DNA of 7,582 bases from Hyphomicrobiales bacterium (GTDB lineage: Bacteria > Pseudomonadota > Alphaproteobacteria > Rhizobiales > Afifellaceae), in contig JACCSN010000823.1 in NCBI GenBank assembly GCA_013812985.1, forward strand, positions 1-7,582, given 5' to 3'. The first letter of the stretch is position 1. Every line of letters starts with the position of its first letter. The notes beneath the pieces are model-generated. The model did no database searches. It was not told the origin of the DNA and saw only the letters and a list, made by a program, of their open reading frames with translations. This document shows positions 1 through 5,965 of the stretch, in pieces. A program made the position numbers and the translations under genes.

Positions 1-164
1 ACCAGGACACGCTCTACCGCATCCACGGCACCACCGAGCCTCATACGATCGGGCAAAGCGTCTCGTCCGGCTGCATCCGGATGATCAACCAGGACGTCAT
101 CGACCTTTACAACAGGACGCCGATCGGGACGGAAGTGCTGGTGCTGACGCCGCAGATCGCCTGA
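1..164 (+). CDS. L,D-transpeptidase (YkuD domain), C-terminal end, partial
   Basis: Only the last 53 residues are present; the gene begins left of the window, and the first whole codon is at position 3. The fragment reads RIHGT, then VSSGCIRM, then NQDVIDLY and GTEVLVLTP before TGA at 162-164. This is the end of a YkuD catalytic domain. The conserved His (fragment residue 8) lies 16 residues before the nucleophilic Cys (fragment residue 24, codon 72-74), followed by the Arg of the GCxR motif. Enzymes of this family act in the periplasm and make 3-3 or 4-3 links in peptidoglycan, or attach proteins to it, via an acyl-Cys intermediate. The active site has SSGC where many members have SHGC; I recall this as common in alphaproteobacteria. 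Which paralogue this is, and whether it has LysM or other domains, cannot be told. Confidence 0.9.
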   Translation, partial: QDTLYRIHGTTEPHTIGQSVSSGCIRMINQDVIDLYNRTPIGTEVLVLTPQIA

Positions 165-191
165 TCCGGCCGGATCACGGGAGCGTTTTTT
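162..191 (+). terminator. Palindrome plus T-run after the L,D-transpeptidase gene
   Basis: Positions 162-177 are a perfect 16-bp palindrome, TGATCCGGCCGGATCA, which contains the stop codon of the preceding gene. As RNA it can fold into a 6-bp stem with a GGCC loop. Six T residues follow at 186-191, but eight bases separate stem and T-run, so it is not a textbook Rho-independent terminator. Termination is the most likely role given its place. Confidence 0.45.
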
Positions 192-266
192 AGCGGCGCG
201 CATTCGGGAGGGTATCTGACCCCTGGACGCGCCCCGGTGCGCCGTCGATGCGGCGAGTCCGCCGGC

Positions 267-279
267 GGAGGCGCAGCTG
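267..279 (+). promoter_or_regulatory. Shine-Dalgarno GGAGG with CTG start codon
   Basis: GGAGG at 267-271 is followed by a 5-nt spacer and CTG at 277-279, in frame with the antiporter-like gene. No ATG, GTG or TTG lies in this frame between the upstream stop at 217-219 and the GTG at 367. That GTG has no ribosome binding site and would cut off the first membrane helix. The CTG start is therefore an inference from site and protein context. A rare start codon would lower translation. Confidence 0.45.
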
Positions 280-1770
280 AACGTCTATCAATTCGCCGCG
301 CTGATCCTTGCGATCGTCGGGCCGTCGCTCGCCGCCGCCGGATACCTCCGCGCCCCGGCGTCCCTCGTGCTGTTCGGGATCGGCGTTCTCTCCGCCTATC
401 TGCCGGGCCTGCCGCCGGTCGGCGTCGATCCGGACCTGGCGCTGACGCTGTTTCTGCCGCCGCTCATCTACGCCTCGACCGTGCGGGTGTCCTGGCGCCT
501 GCTCGGCTTCGCGCTCGTGCCGGGGGTCCTGCTGGGGGCGGCTTCGGTGCTGGCGACCGCCGTCGCCGTCGCTCTCGCCGCAAAGCTCCTCCTGCTTCCG
601 GGCCTGTCGTGGGCGGGAGCGATCCTGATCGGAGCCGTGGCGTCGATTTTCGACACCCAACTGTTCCACGAAGCCAAGGGCCGGCCGCGCGTGCCGCGCG
701 CCATCGCCGACGCGCTGAAGACGCGCGAGCTGGTTTCCCGCCTCATCATCCTCGCCACGCTGGCTCTCGGCATCGAGATGGTGAATTCCGGACGGCTCTC
801 CGGGTGGTCGCTCGTGGAACACTATCTGTTCGACATCGGGGCCGGCATTGGCGTCGGCTTCGTCGTCGGCCATGGGATCGTCTGGGCAAGGCGGCGCATC
901 GATCCCGCGCCGGTGGAGATCGCCGTGTCGATCGCCACTCCGTATATCGCGGCCATCGCCGGCGAGGAGCTCGGCGTGTCGTCAGTCGCCGCCATCACGA
1001 CGACGGCCCTGGTGGTCTCGGCGATCCGGATCGACCGGGAGACCGGCGCGACGATGTCCTCGGCGGAAGCTCGGGTGAGCGCCACATCGTTCTGGGAGGA
1101 GGCAAGCCTGTTCGTCTCCAGCGTGCTGTTCTTTCTAGCGGGCCGCGCCCTGCCGGAAGCGGTGGGCGGGCTCGCCGCCTGGCCGGTGTGGCGCCTCGTC
1201 ACGGTGGCCGGCGCGCTGCTCGCCATCGTGCTGGCGGTTCAGTTCGCCTTCTCGCTGCCCGCCACGATGTTGAAGCCGATCGCCGGCTCTCTGCGCGCCC
1301 GCGAAGGTAGCCGCAATCTCAAGCTTCCGGCCGCCGGCGTGATGGCGTGGGCGACGACGCGGTCGGTGATCGGGCTGGTCATCGCGCTCGCAATTCCCGA
1401 GACGTTTCCGGACGGCCGACCTTTCGGGGAACGCGATCTGATCCTCATTCTCGCGGCGTTTCTGGTCATGGGATCCCTGCTCCTTCAGGGGTCGACGCTG
1501 CGCTGGGCCGTATTTCGTGCCGATCTTTGCGAGGAGGGCGAGGAGAAGCGGGAAGAGGAGGCAGCCCGGCGGGCGATTGAAGCCGTTGCCGGGGCGGGTG
1601 GCGGCGACAACGGCGAAATGCATGACGCGGCGCGCCGGGCGCTCATCAAGCTGAGGGAGGAGGACCGCATCGGCGACGAGGTGCTCCTGCGCATGCTCCG
1701 CGAAACCGACCTCCATGCGCGCGCAGCGGAGGAGGACGTGCTGCCGGGCGCCGGCCCGCCGAACCCCTGA
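277..1770 (+). CDS. CPA1-family Na+/H+ antiporter-like membrane protein with altered ion-binding site
   Basis: From the CTG at 277 this gives 497 residues, about the usual length for bacterial CPA1 exchangers. It has many hydrophobic helices and a cytoplasmic tail of about 90 residues. Family landmarks in order: the first helix (about residues 5-25), GVDPDLALTLFLPPLIY in the second/third helix region, the FWEEASLFVSSVLFFLAGRALP helix, WATTRSVIGLVIALAIP (matching the usual WAGxRGxxSLALALALP, Arg kept), and a final LQGSTLRWAV. The tail segment ALIKLREEDRIGDEVLLRML matches the helical tail of YjcE/NhaP-like exchangers. CPA1 proteins exchange Na+ or K+ for H+ across the inner membrane. Here the canonical ESLLNDA motif is replaced by TRELVSRL, so Asn-Asp becomes Ser154-Arg155, and TDP becomes FDT at about 125-127. 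It may not carry out normal exchange. If a conventional start were required, GTG at 367 is the alternative. Confidence 0.85.
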   Translation: MNVYQFAALILAIVGPSLAAAGYLRAPASLVLFGIGVLSAYLPGLPPVGVDPDLALTLFLPPLIYASTVRVSWRLLGFALVPGVLLGAASVLATAVAVALAAKLLLLPGLSWAGAILIGAVASIFDTQLFHEAKGRPRVPRAIADALKTRELVSRLIILATLALGIEMVNSGRLSGWSLVEHYLFDIGAGIGVGFVVGHGIVWARRRIDPAPVEIAVSIATPYIAAIAGEELGVSSVAAITTTALVVSAIRIDRETGATMSSAEARVSATSFWEEASLFVSSVLFFLAGRALPEAVGGLAAWPVWRLVTVAGALLAIVLAVQFAFSLPATMLKPIAGSLRAREGSRNLKLPAAGVMAWATTRSVIGLVIALAIPETFPDGRPFGERDLILILAAFLVMGSLLLQGSTLRWAVFRADLCEEGEEKREEEAARRAIEAVAGAGGGDNGEMHDAARRALIKLREEDRIGDEVLLRMLRETDLHARAAEEDVLPGAGPPNP

Positions 1771-1772
1771 CC

Positions 1773-1801
1773 CGCCGCCGGTCTGATCGACGGCGGCGTT
1801 T
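1773..1801. terminator. Shared hairpin between convergent genes
   Basis: CGCCGCCG (1773-1780) and CGGCGGCG (1791-1798) form a perfect 8-bp GC stem around a 10-nt loop. TTT follows at 1799-1801 on the plus strand. The hairpin lies 2 bp after the antiporter stop and directly beside the stop of the minus-strand coiled-coil gene, so it could end transcription of the plus-strand gene and perhaps both. The T-run is short. Confidence 0.55.
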
Positions 1802-2966
1802 ATCCCTGGCGCTCGAAGCTGACGCCGTTGAACACCGCGCATGAGTTTCCCGCGTCGGTGAGCCGGAAGCCGCTTGCCTCCGGCTCGATGCTGCAGGCCA
1901 TGGGGAACTGCGCCGTCCCGGTGTCTCCGAGGGCATCGAAGAAGGTGAGCACATCGTTTTGCACGCTGTAGCGGCCGGTCACGGCCCGTGCGCTGCCGGT
2001 CTTCGCCATCCGGAACGCGCCGTCGGAGGCGAACAGCACGTCCATCGGCCCGGCGGAATAGCGGCCCGGCCGCAGGCCGAGGCCGGCCGCGGCGCCGAGC
2101 TGGGCGCCCTCGCCCTGCAAGTCCTGGATGCGCCTCTCCAGCGCCGCGAGCTCTTCCGTCCGCGTGGCTAGGGTTTCCGCCATCGTGGTGATCTCCGCCT
2201 GGAGAGCCTGACGCCGCCCCTCGGCCGCCTGGTTGTCGGCCGCGAGAGCCTCGCGCCTTGCCGCGAGATCGGCCGTCAGCTGCTCCAGGCTCGTCCTGCC
2301 CTCCGTGATGCGGATCAGCTCGGCCCGCGAATTGGACAGCTGCGTCTCGGAGTCGGCCTCGCTCTGGCGCGCCTCCTGGATGCGTTGCTCCGCCTCCGAG
2401 ACCTGAGCCGACAGGCGGGACGCATCCTCGGAAAGCTCGGCGACGGTGCCGCGCGTCTGCACTTCCTGCGCGCGGGCGGTCTCCAGCCGCTGCCCGACCT
2501 CCGCGACTTCCTGAGTGCGGGCGGTGATGCTGTTTTCCACCTCGGTGAGCCGCGTCTGGCTGGCCGCGAGCTGCTCGTTGAGGCGATCGAAATCGGACTG
2601 CAGTGTGGCGACCTCGCCTCGGCGCGCGTCGGCCTGGCGCTGCGCATCCGCGAGCTCCGCCTGGACCGCGGCGACCTCGGCTTGGGCCGCGTCCCGGCCC
2701 TGATTAAGCTCCGCGATCTCCGCGGTGGCGGCCGTGATTCCGTTCCGCAGGTCGGCGATCTCGCCCGAGGCCTGCTGTTGCGCCTCCAACTGGGCCGCAA
2801 GGTCGGCGCGTGTTGCCTCCACGCGCGCCACCTCGCCCGTCAGATTGGTTTCGAGCGAGGCTCGCGAGATCATGAAGCCGATCGCCACGATCCAGCCGAT
2901 CACGGCAAGGGCAGCCAGGATCAGCGGAACCGGCCGCCTGAGTTCTCCGCCGATGTCCCCGAACAT
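1800..2966 (-). CDS. Membrane-anchored periplasmic coiled-coil protein with C-terminal beta-type domain
   Basis: A 388-residue protein that I cannot assign to a named family. Residues 1-11 are short and cytoplasmic with an Arg-Arg pair. A single membrane helix spans about 14-33, so by the positive-inside rule the rest is periplasmic. Residues about 40-290 are a long Ala/Glu/Gln/Arg-rich heptad coiled coil, about 250 residues (some 35 nm if straight). A short Gly/Ala linker leads to a domain at 298-388 with GRYSAG, VTGRYSVQNDVLTFFDALGDTG and FPMAC. It contains the protein's only two cysteines (Cys358, Cys376), which could form a disulfide. The pattern suggests a small beta-sandwich or lipocalin-like ligand or structural domain. 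Start: ATG at 2966 with GGAGG 7 nt upstream. It converges on the antiporter gene 29 bp away and diverges from the RidA gene. A scaffold or envelope-spacing role is possible but unproven. The coiled coil could give false matches to SMC or myosin proteins. Confidence 0.85.
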   Translation of the reverse strand: MFGDIGGELRRPVPLILAALAVIGWIVAIGFMISRASLETNLTGEVARVEATRADLAAQLEAQQQASGEIADLRNGITAATAEIAELNQGRDAAQAEVAAVQAELADAQRQADARRGEVATLQSDFDRLNEQLAASQTRLTEVENSITARTQEVAEVGQRLETARAQEVQTRGTVAELSEDASRLSAQVSEAEQRIQEARQSEADSETQLSNSRAELIRITEGRTSLEQLTADLAARREALAADNQAAEGRRQALQAEITTMAETLATRTEELAALERRIQDLQGEGAQLGAAAGLGLRPGRYSAGPMDVLFASDGAFRMAKTGSARAVTGRYSVQNDVLTFFDALGDTGTAQFPMACSIEPEASGFRLTDAGNSCAVFNGVSFERQG

Positions 2967-3203
2967 GCCTGAACCTCCACGCGGCTGAGCCGAACGCCGC
3001 TCGGAACGTATTTTGATCGCGCGCGCGACCGACGCAAGCCGCTTTCCGGGCCGCTTTCCCGAATGTCACCACTTCTCACGCCAGCTGGGCGGCCGCAAAC
3101 ACCGGGCCCCCGGGATCGACGAACGGAGGCGGAGGAGGTACCGTTGTCCACGGCCTCGCCCTCGGTCATGAAGTAGAACTCTGGCCCTCTCAGGAGAGTC
3201 TCG
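2967..3203. promoter_or_regulatory. Divergent promoter region between coiled-coil and RidA genes
   Basis: This 237-bp spacer separates two divergent genes and should hold both promoters. On the minus strand TTGCGT (3037-3032), 16 nt and CAAAAT (3015-3010) form a weak sigma70-like pair, 44 bp before the coiled-coil start. On the plus strand TTGTCC (3144-3149), 17 nt and CATGAA (3167-3172) is an even weaker pair before RidA. Both ribosome binding sites are clear: GGAGG (2978-2974) and AGGAG (3192-3196, 7 nt before ATG). A GC-rich inverted sequence (CCGGGCCCCCGG) lies near 3100-3113. I see no known operator. Confidence 0.3.
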
Positions 3204-3569
3204 ATGAGCAAAGAGCATTTCGGCAAGTCGCAAATCCCGCTGTCGCCCGCAGTCAGGGCCGGCGATCTTGTCTATGTCTCGGGCCAGGTGCCGACGGATC
3301 GAAGCGGCGCCGTCGTGCCGGGCGGCGTCGAGGAGCAGACGCGGCAGGTCATGGAGAACATCAAGGCGGCCCTGGCGCTTGCCGGCTGCGAGATGTCCGA
3401 TGTGGTGAAATGCCTCGTGATCCTCACCGACGCTAGCGAGTTCGGCGCCTTCAACAAAGTCTACGCCAGCTACTTCCCCAAGGATCCGCCGGCGCGGACG
3501 ACGCTGAAGGCGGGGCTGATGATCGACATCAAGGTCGAGATCGAGGCGATCGCCTATAGACCGGTTTGA
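3204..3569 (+). CDS. RidA (YjgF/YER057c/UK114) family reactive-imine deaminase
   Basis: A complete 121-residue protein, the usual size for the family (about 120-130). RidA proteins are cytoplasmic homotrimers with active sites between subunits. They hydrolyse the reactive enamine/imine intermediates released by PLP enzymes such as threonine dehydratase, protecting other PLP enzymes. Family marks: VYVSGQVP at 24-30, the VMENIKAALALAGC helix at 49-62, DVVKCLV at 66-72, FNKVYASYF at 83-91, the substrate-binding Arg98 in PPARTT, and VEIEAIA at 111-117 carrying the conserved Glu. The ATG at 3204 has AGGAG 7 nt upstream. The gene stands alone on its strand, diverging from the coiled-coil gene and converging on the carbonic anhydrase gene. 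It lacks neighbours that would point to a specialised subfamily, and the exact RidA subgroup cannot be fixed by eye. Confidence 0.93.
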   Translation: MSKEHFGKSQIPLSPAVRAGDLVYVSGQVPTDRSGAVVPGGVEEQTRQVMENIKAALALAGCEMSDVVKCLVILTDASEFGAFNKVYASYFPKDPPARTTLKAGLMIDIKVEIEAIAYRPV

Positions 3570-3595
3570 GTTTCGGCGTGATTGGAAAGGCTGCG

Positions 3596-3618
3596 TGGCG
3601 TGGCCGTGGCCGTGGCCG
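3596..3618 (+). repeat. Short TGGCCG tandem repeat
   Basis: Three exact TGGCCG hexamers at 3601-3618, preceded by TGGCG at 3596-3600, lie in the spacer between the convergent RidA and carbonic anhydrase genes. No function is evident; it is a small simple repeat that could vary by slippage. Confidence 0.6.
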
Positions 3619-3637
3619 ACAGCCTCGGTGATCCAAC

Positions 3638-3670
3638 TGTTGGTCAAGTGTTGATCAGCGTTGCACAACG
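3638..3670. repeat. TGTTG-type near-repeats and small inverted repeat in convergent spacer
   Basis: TGTTGGTCAAG (3638-3648) and TGTTGATCAGC (3649-3659) are adjacent 11-bp near-repeats (8 of 11 match). They are followed by the inverted CGTTGCACAACG (3659-3670). CCAACTGTTGG (3633-3643) and a bulged GATCCAAC/GTTGATC pairing (3630-3656) are also possible. The spot lies between two 3' ends, so it could be a weak bidirectional terminator or a protein site. There is no T-run long enough for a standard terminator. Confidence 0.3.
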
Positions 3671-3695
3671 TTTGCACCGGCCGCTCCGTATCCGT

Positions 3696-4304
3696 CTAGG
3701 CGACGGAGACGAAGCGGTCCCCTTCCAGTTTCGCAAGCACGCCGGTGTGGATGTCGAACCGGAAACCTTGCAGTTTCAGCCGCTGCTCGGCGACAGCCTC
3801 TTCGATCCAGGGGAACGTCGCCAGATTGGCCAGGGACAGGCGCACGACCTCGGTTTCGCAGTGGCCGAGGATGTCGTCGGGTTGGATGTGGTCGGGCATT
3901 TGCTGCAGGACGGGCGCGGCGATCGCCATCCAGGGTTCGACGAAGTCGCGGGCCTCCTCGGGCGCGCCCTCGACCATGGCCCTGACCCCGCCGCACTGGG
4001 CGTGACCGAGCACGACGATCCGGGCGACCTTGAGCACGCGGACGCCGAACTCCAGGGCCGCGCTGGTGCCGTGGTAGCCCGAATCGGGATGGTAGGGCGG
4101 GACCAGGCCCGCGACGTTGCGCAGGACGAACAGCTCGCCCGGCCCCGCTCCGAACACGGTTTGCGGGTCGACCCGCGAATCCGAGCAGGCGATCACCAGG
4201 GTTTCCGGGCTCTGCCCGCTTCTGGCGAGAGCCTGGTAGCGGGCGCGCTCCGCCGGCCAGACCTCGGCGCGAAAGCGGCGATAGCCGTCGAGCAGGCGGT
4301 CCAT
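3696..4304 (-). CDS. Beta-class carbonic anhydrase
   Basis: A complete 202-residue protein of normal family length. It interconverts CO2 and bicarbonate in the cytoplasm using one zinc per subunit. The zinc ligands are visible: Cys40 in ACSDSRVDP, and His101 and Cys104 in GHAQCGG. Asp42 and Arg44 form the Asp-Arg dyad that gates the fourth ligand. ELFVLRNVAGLVPP (57-70) and SAALEFGVRVLKV (81-93) are further family blocks. The ATG at 4304 has GGAGA about 5 nt upstream, and the stop is TAG at 3698-3696. A 6-bp hairpin (3691-3707) overlaps the stop but has no T-run. It lies 46 bp after the PanB-like gene on the same strand, so co-transcription is likely. A functional link, for example bicarbonate or CO2 supply, is speculative. 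All catalytic residues are intact. Confidence 0.96.
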   Translation of the reverse strand: MDRLLDGYRRFRAEVWPAERARYQALARSGQSPETLVIACSDSRVDPQTVFGAGPGELFVLRNVAGLVPPYHPDSGYHGTSAALEFGVRVLKVARIVVLGHAQCGGVRAMVEGAPEEARDFVEPWMAIAAPVLQQMPDHIQPDDILGHCETEVVRLSLANLATFPWIEEAVAEQRLKLQGFRFDIHTGVLAKLEGDRFVSVA

Positions 4305-4350
4305 GCTTGTCTCCAACCAGGCGGCCGAGCGCTTCCGGCCGTCAGCGCCC

Positions 4351-5145
4351 TTAAGACGGGAGCCTTTCCATGAACGCCTCGAACTCGGCGTCCGCGATCG
4401 GCACCAGGTGCTTCTCCTCCGGATAGGCGCCGGATTCGACATCGGCGGAAAATTCGCGGAAGGCGGCGATCCGCTCTTGCTGCAGCCGGTCGAGCTCGGC
4501 GCGGAAATCGCGATAGACCTTGGCGTGGCGCGGGCGATGGCCGGGCGTATAGCCCAAAACATCCTCGGCGAAGAGGTATTGCGCGTCGCATCCCGTGCCG
4601 GCGCCCATCGACAGGAGGAGCAACGAGGTGCGCTTGGAGATTTCCGCGGCGACGCGTTCCGGCACCACCTCGATCTCCGCCGCGAAGGCGCCGGCGGCCT
4701 CCAATGCCTTGACCTGCCTGTAAACCATGATGGCGCCGTCGGCCGTCTTGCCGACGGCCTTGAAGCCGCCCGTCCAGGTTTTCCTGGATGGAATGAGCCC
4801 GACATGGCCGACGACAGGGATGCCTTCGGCGCCGAGCCTGGCGACGGTGTCCAGGCTGGCGGCGCAATAGCAGCAATCGGCGCCGTTCTGCACGGCCTGA
4901 TGGGCGGCGCGCAGATAGTCCTCGGCGGTGACGAGGTCGCCGTAGAGCAGGCCGACCTGCACGAAGCAGTCGCCGGCCGCTTCGCGCATCTCCTTTGTCC
5001 AGACCGGGGAAATGATCGACAGCATGTCGATCCCGGCCGCATTCGCCGCCGCCGCCTCCTCCGGCTTGTCGACGAACAGCATGGAGATCTGCCGTTGGCC
5101 CTTGAGGGCCAGCATATCGGCTACGGTCCGATGGTTGCGGTTCAT
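4351..5145 (-). CDS. PanB-like (ketopantoate hydroxymethyltransferase superfamily) protein with altered active site
   Basis: A complete 264-residue protein, the length of true PanB. PanB makes ketopantoate from 2-oxoisovalerate and methylene-tetrahydrofolate (pantothenate/CoA synthesis). The C-terminal two thirds align well from memory: VVGHVGLIP (111-119), TGGFKAVGKT (125-134), ALEAAGAFA (147-155), EIEVVP (157-162, catalytic-base Glu159), SMGAGTGCDAQ (179-189) and ADVESGAYPEEKH (234-246). The N-terminal third differs. The usual VGDS metal-binding Asp (Asp45 in E. coli) is Ser46 or Pro47 here, Asp84 becomes Gly65, Lys112 becomes Tyr93, and about 20 residues of the loop between the two Asp positions are absent. 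It may therefore act on another substrate within the PEP mutase/isocitrate-lyase-like barrel superfamily. Start: ATG at 5145 with GAGG 7 nt upstream; TTG at 5160 is in frame but lacks a site. The carbonic anhydrase gene follows 46 bp later. Cys91, Cys92 and Cys94 cluster near the altered site. Confidence 0.85.
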   Translation of the reverse strand: MNRNHRTVADMLALKGQRQISMLFVDKPEEAAAANAAGIDMLSIISPVWTKEMREAAGDCFVQVGLLYGDLVTAEDYLRAAHQAVQNGADCCYCAASLDTVARLGAEGIPVVGHVGLIPSRKTWTGGFKAVGKTADGAIMVYRQVKALEAAGAFAAEIEVVPERVAAEISKRTSLLLLSMGAGTGCDAQYLFAEDVLGYTPGHRPRHAKVYRDFRAELDRLQQERIAAFREFSADVESGAYPEEKHLVPIADAEFEAFMERLPS

Positions 5146-5220
5146 GGGCGCCCCTCTCAAGCCTGTTCCGGCAAAGCGTGTCGCACGCCCGCGCCGTCCT
5201 CGTCGAGTTCGCGCCGCGCA

Positions 5221-5813
5221 CTACCTGCCGCGCACGATTCCGCGGCCGGACTGCCGCAGCATGTTGAACTGCCCAAACGTGTCGTCCAGTTCCAGGCGAA
5301 TCGCGCCGGAAGCCTCTGTGGTCCCGCTGCCAATCTCGGCGATATCGAACTCGATGCCGTTCGGCAGGTCGATCCTGACGCGATGCTCCTCGCCGGTCGC
5401 GGGCTGACGATCGGCCGGCCACGAGGATTTCAGCACGCCCGCGATGCGCACGCTGGCCTGGCGGGCCTCGATGTCCACGTCGAACTCGATCGAGCCGAAC
5501 AGCGGCGGGTGCACCGTGGTGCACATCGCGCGAAAAACCCACCAATGGGTGGCCGCCTCATCGGTCTCCTCCCCATGAGAATGCTGATGAGCGCGCGCCG
5601 CTGATCGGGGTCGGCCCGCTCGTCGACCAGGGCCTGCATCTCGCCGCCGCCCTCGAAGATCGCGCCCGGCCAGGCATAGAACAGGACGGCCTTGAGGCCC
5701 TCCAGCCGCACGTCGCCGAAGTGGCCCTTGTCGACGCGCAGGACCTCGAGCCCGCGGCAATCGCCCTGCGACGGGCGCAGCTCGAACTGGCACGGGCAGC
5801 TGTAATCGCGGTT
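5221..5813 (-). pseudogene. DUF1326 family protein, 5'-truncated and frameshifted
   Basis: Two minus-strand frames together read as one DUF1326 protein of about 200 residues. The upstream frame (5813 down to about 5575) gives NRDYSCPCQF, then GDCRG, KGHFGDVRLEGL, YAWPGAIFEGGGE and VDERADPDQRRALISIL. The downstream frame (about 5574 to 5221) gives GEETDEAATHWW, CTTVHPPLFGSIEF, PATGEEHRVRI, GSGTTEASGAI and FGQF, ending normally at TAG. The break is at a run of four C on the plus strand (5571-5574); a fifth would restore ILMGEETD. No ATG, GTG or TTG exists in frame upstream of the CPC motif. Homology stops near 5807-5813, and the usual first Cys pair before CPCQF is missing. DUF1326 proteins are of unknown function; their N-terminal cysteines suggest metal binding. 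A sequencing error could explain the frameshift but not the missing start. Positions below 5221 down to 5146 hold only the leader of the PanB-like gene. Confidence 0.75.
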
Positions 5814-5924
5814 TACGTGGCGCTGGAGAAGCTGGCGCCGTTCGGAACGCAGCTGTGCGCGCTGGCGGGAGGCGCGATGACGGCGGCCGGGCTGGCGCTT
5901 GCGCTTTGCGCCGCGTTGTCGTGA
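5793..5924 (+). pseudogene. Probable C-terminal remnant of a DUF2182 membrane protein
   Basis: The frame ending at TGA 5922-5924 reads AAVIAVYVALEKLAPFG, then about 25 mostly hydrophobic residues. This looks like the last helices of DUF2182 integral membrane proteins, whose ends typically read MNLAWxxxxxxYVxxEKLxPxG followed by a Gly/Ala/Leu helix. The match is from memory and short. Upstream in this frame the sequence is the antisense of DUF1326, so no complete gene exists. It lies head-to-head with the DUF1326 remnant and overlaps it by about 20 bp. The stop overlaps a GTG (5921) in frame with the next gene. If the family call is wrong, this is simply an unexplained hydrophobic open frame. 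Confidence 0.45.
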
Positions 5925-5965
5925 GTGCCTCCGCTGGGATCGAACAACGCTCGGGATCAGGCAAG

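Noticed and set aside
237..1310. Plus-strand open frame of 357 codons from GTG 237
   Set aside because: It is very Arg-rich with no fold pattern, and is out of frame with the antiporter-like protein, whose helices are clear.
5157..5235. Minus-strand frame ending ARRELDEDGAGVRHALPEQA just before the PanB-like start
   Set aside because: It resembles a protein C-terminus but continues upstream only as out-of-frame DUF1326 sequence; no domain or start supports it.
3582..5604. Long plus-strand open frames of 263 and 433 codons across the carbonic anhydrase and PanB-like genes
   Set aside because: They are antisense to two clearly recognisable proteins, show no domain patterns and arise from high-GC codon bias.
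5921..5965. GTG 5921 as an earlier start of the oxidoreductase, overlapping the preceding stop as GTGA
   Set aside because: It has no ribosome site, and the 15 added residues are low-complexity while the Rossmann fold begins right after ATG 5966.
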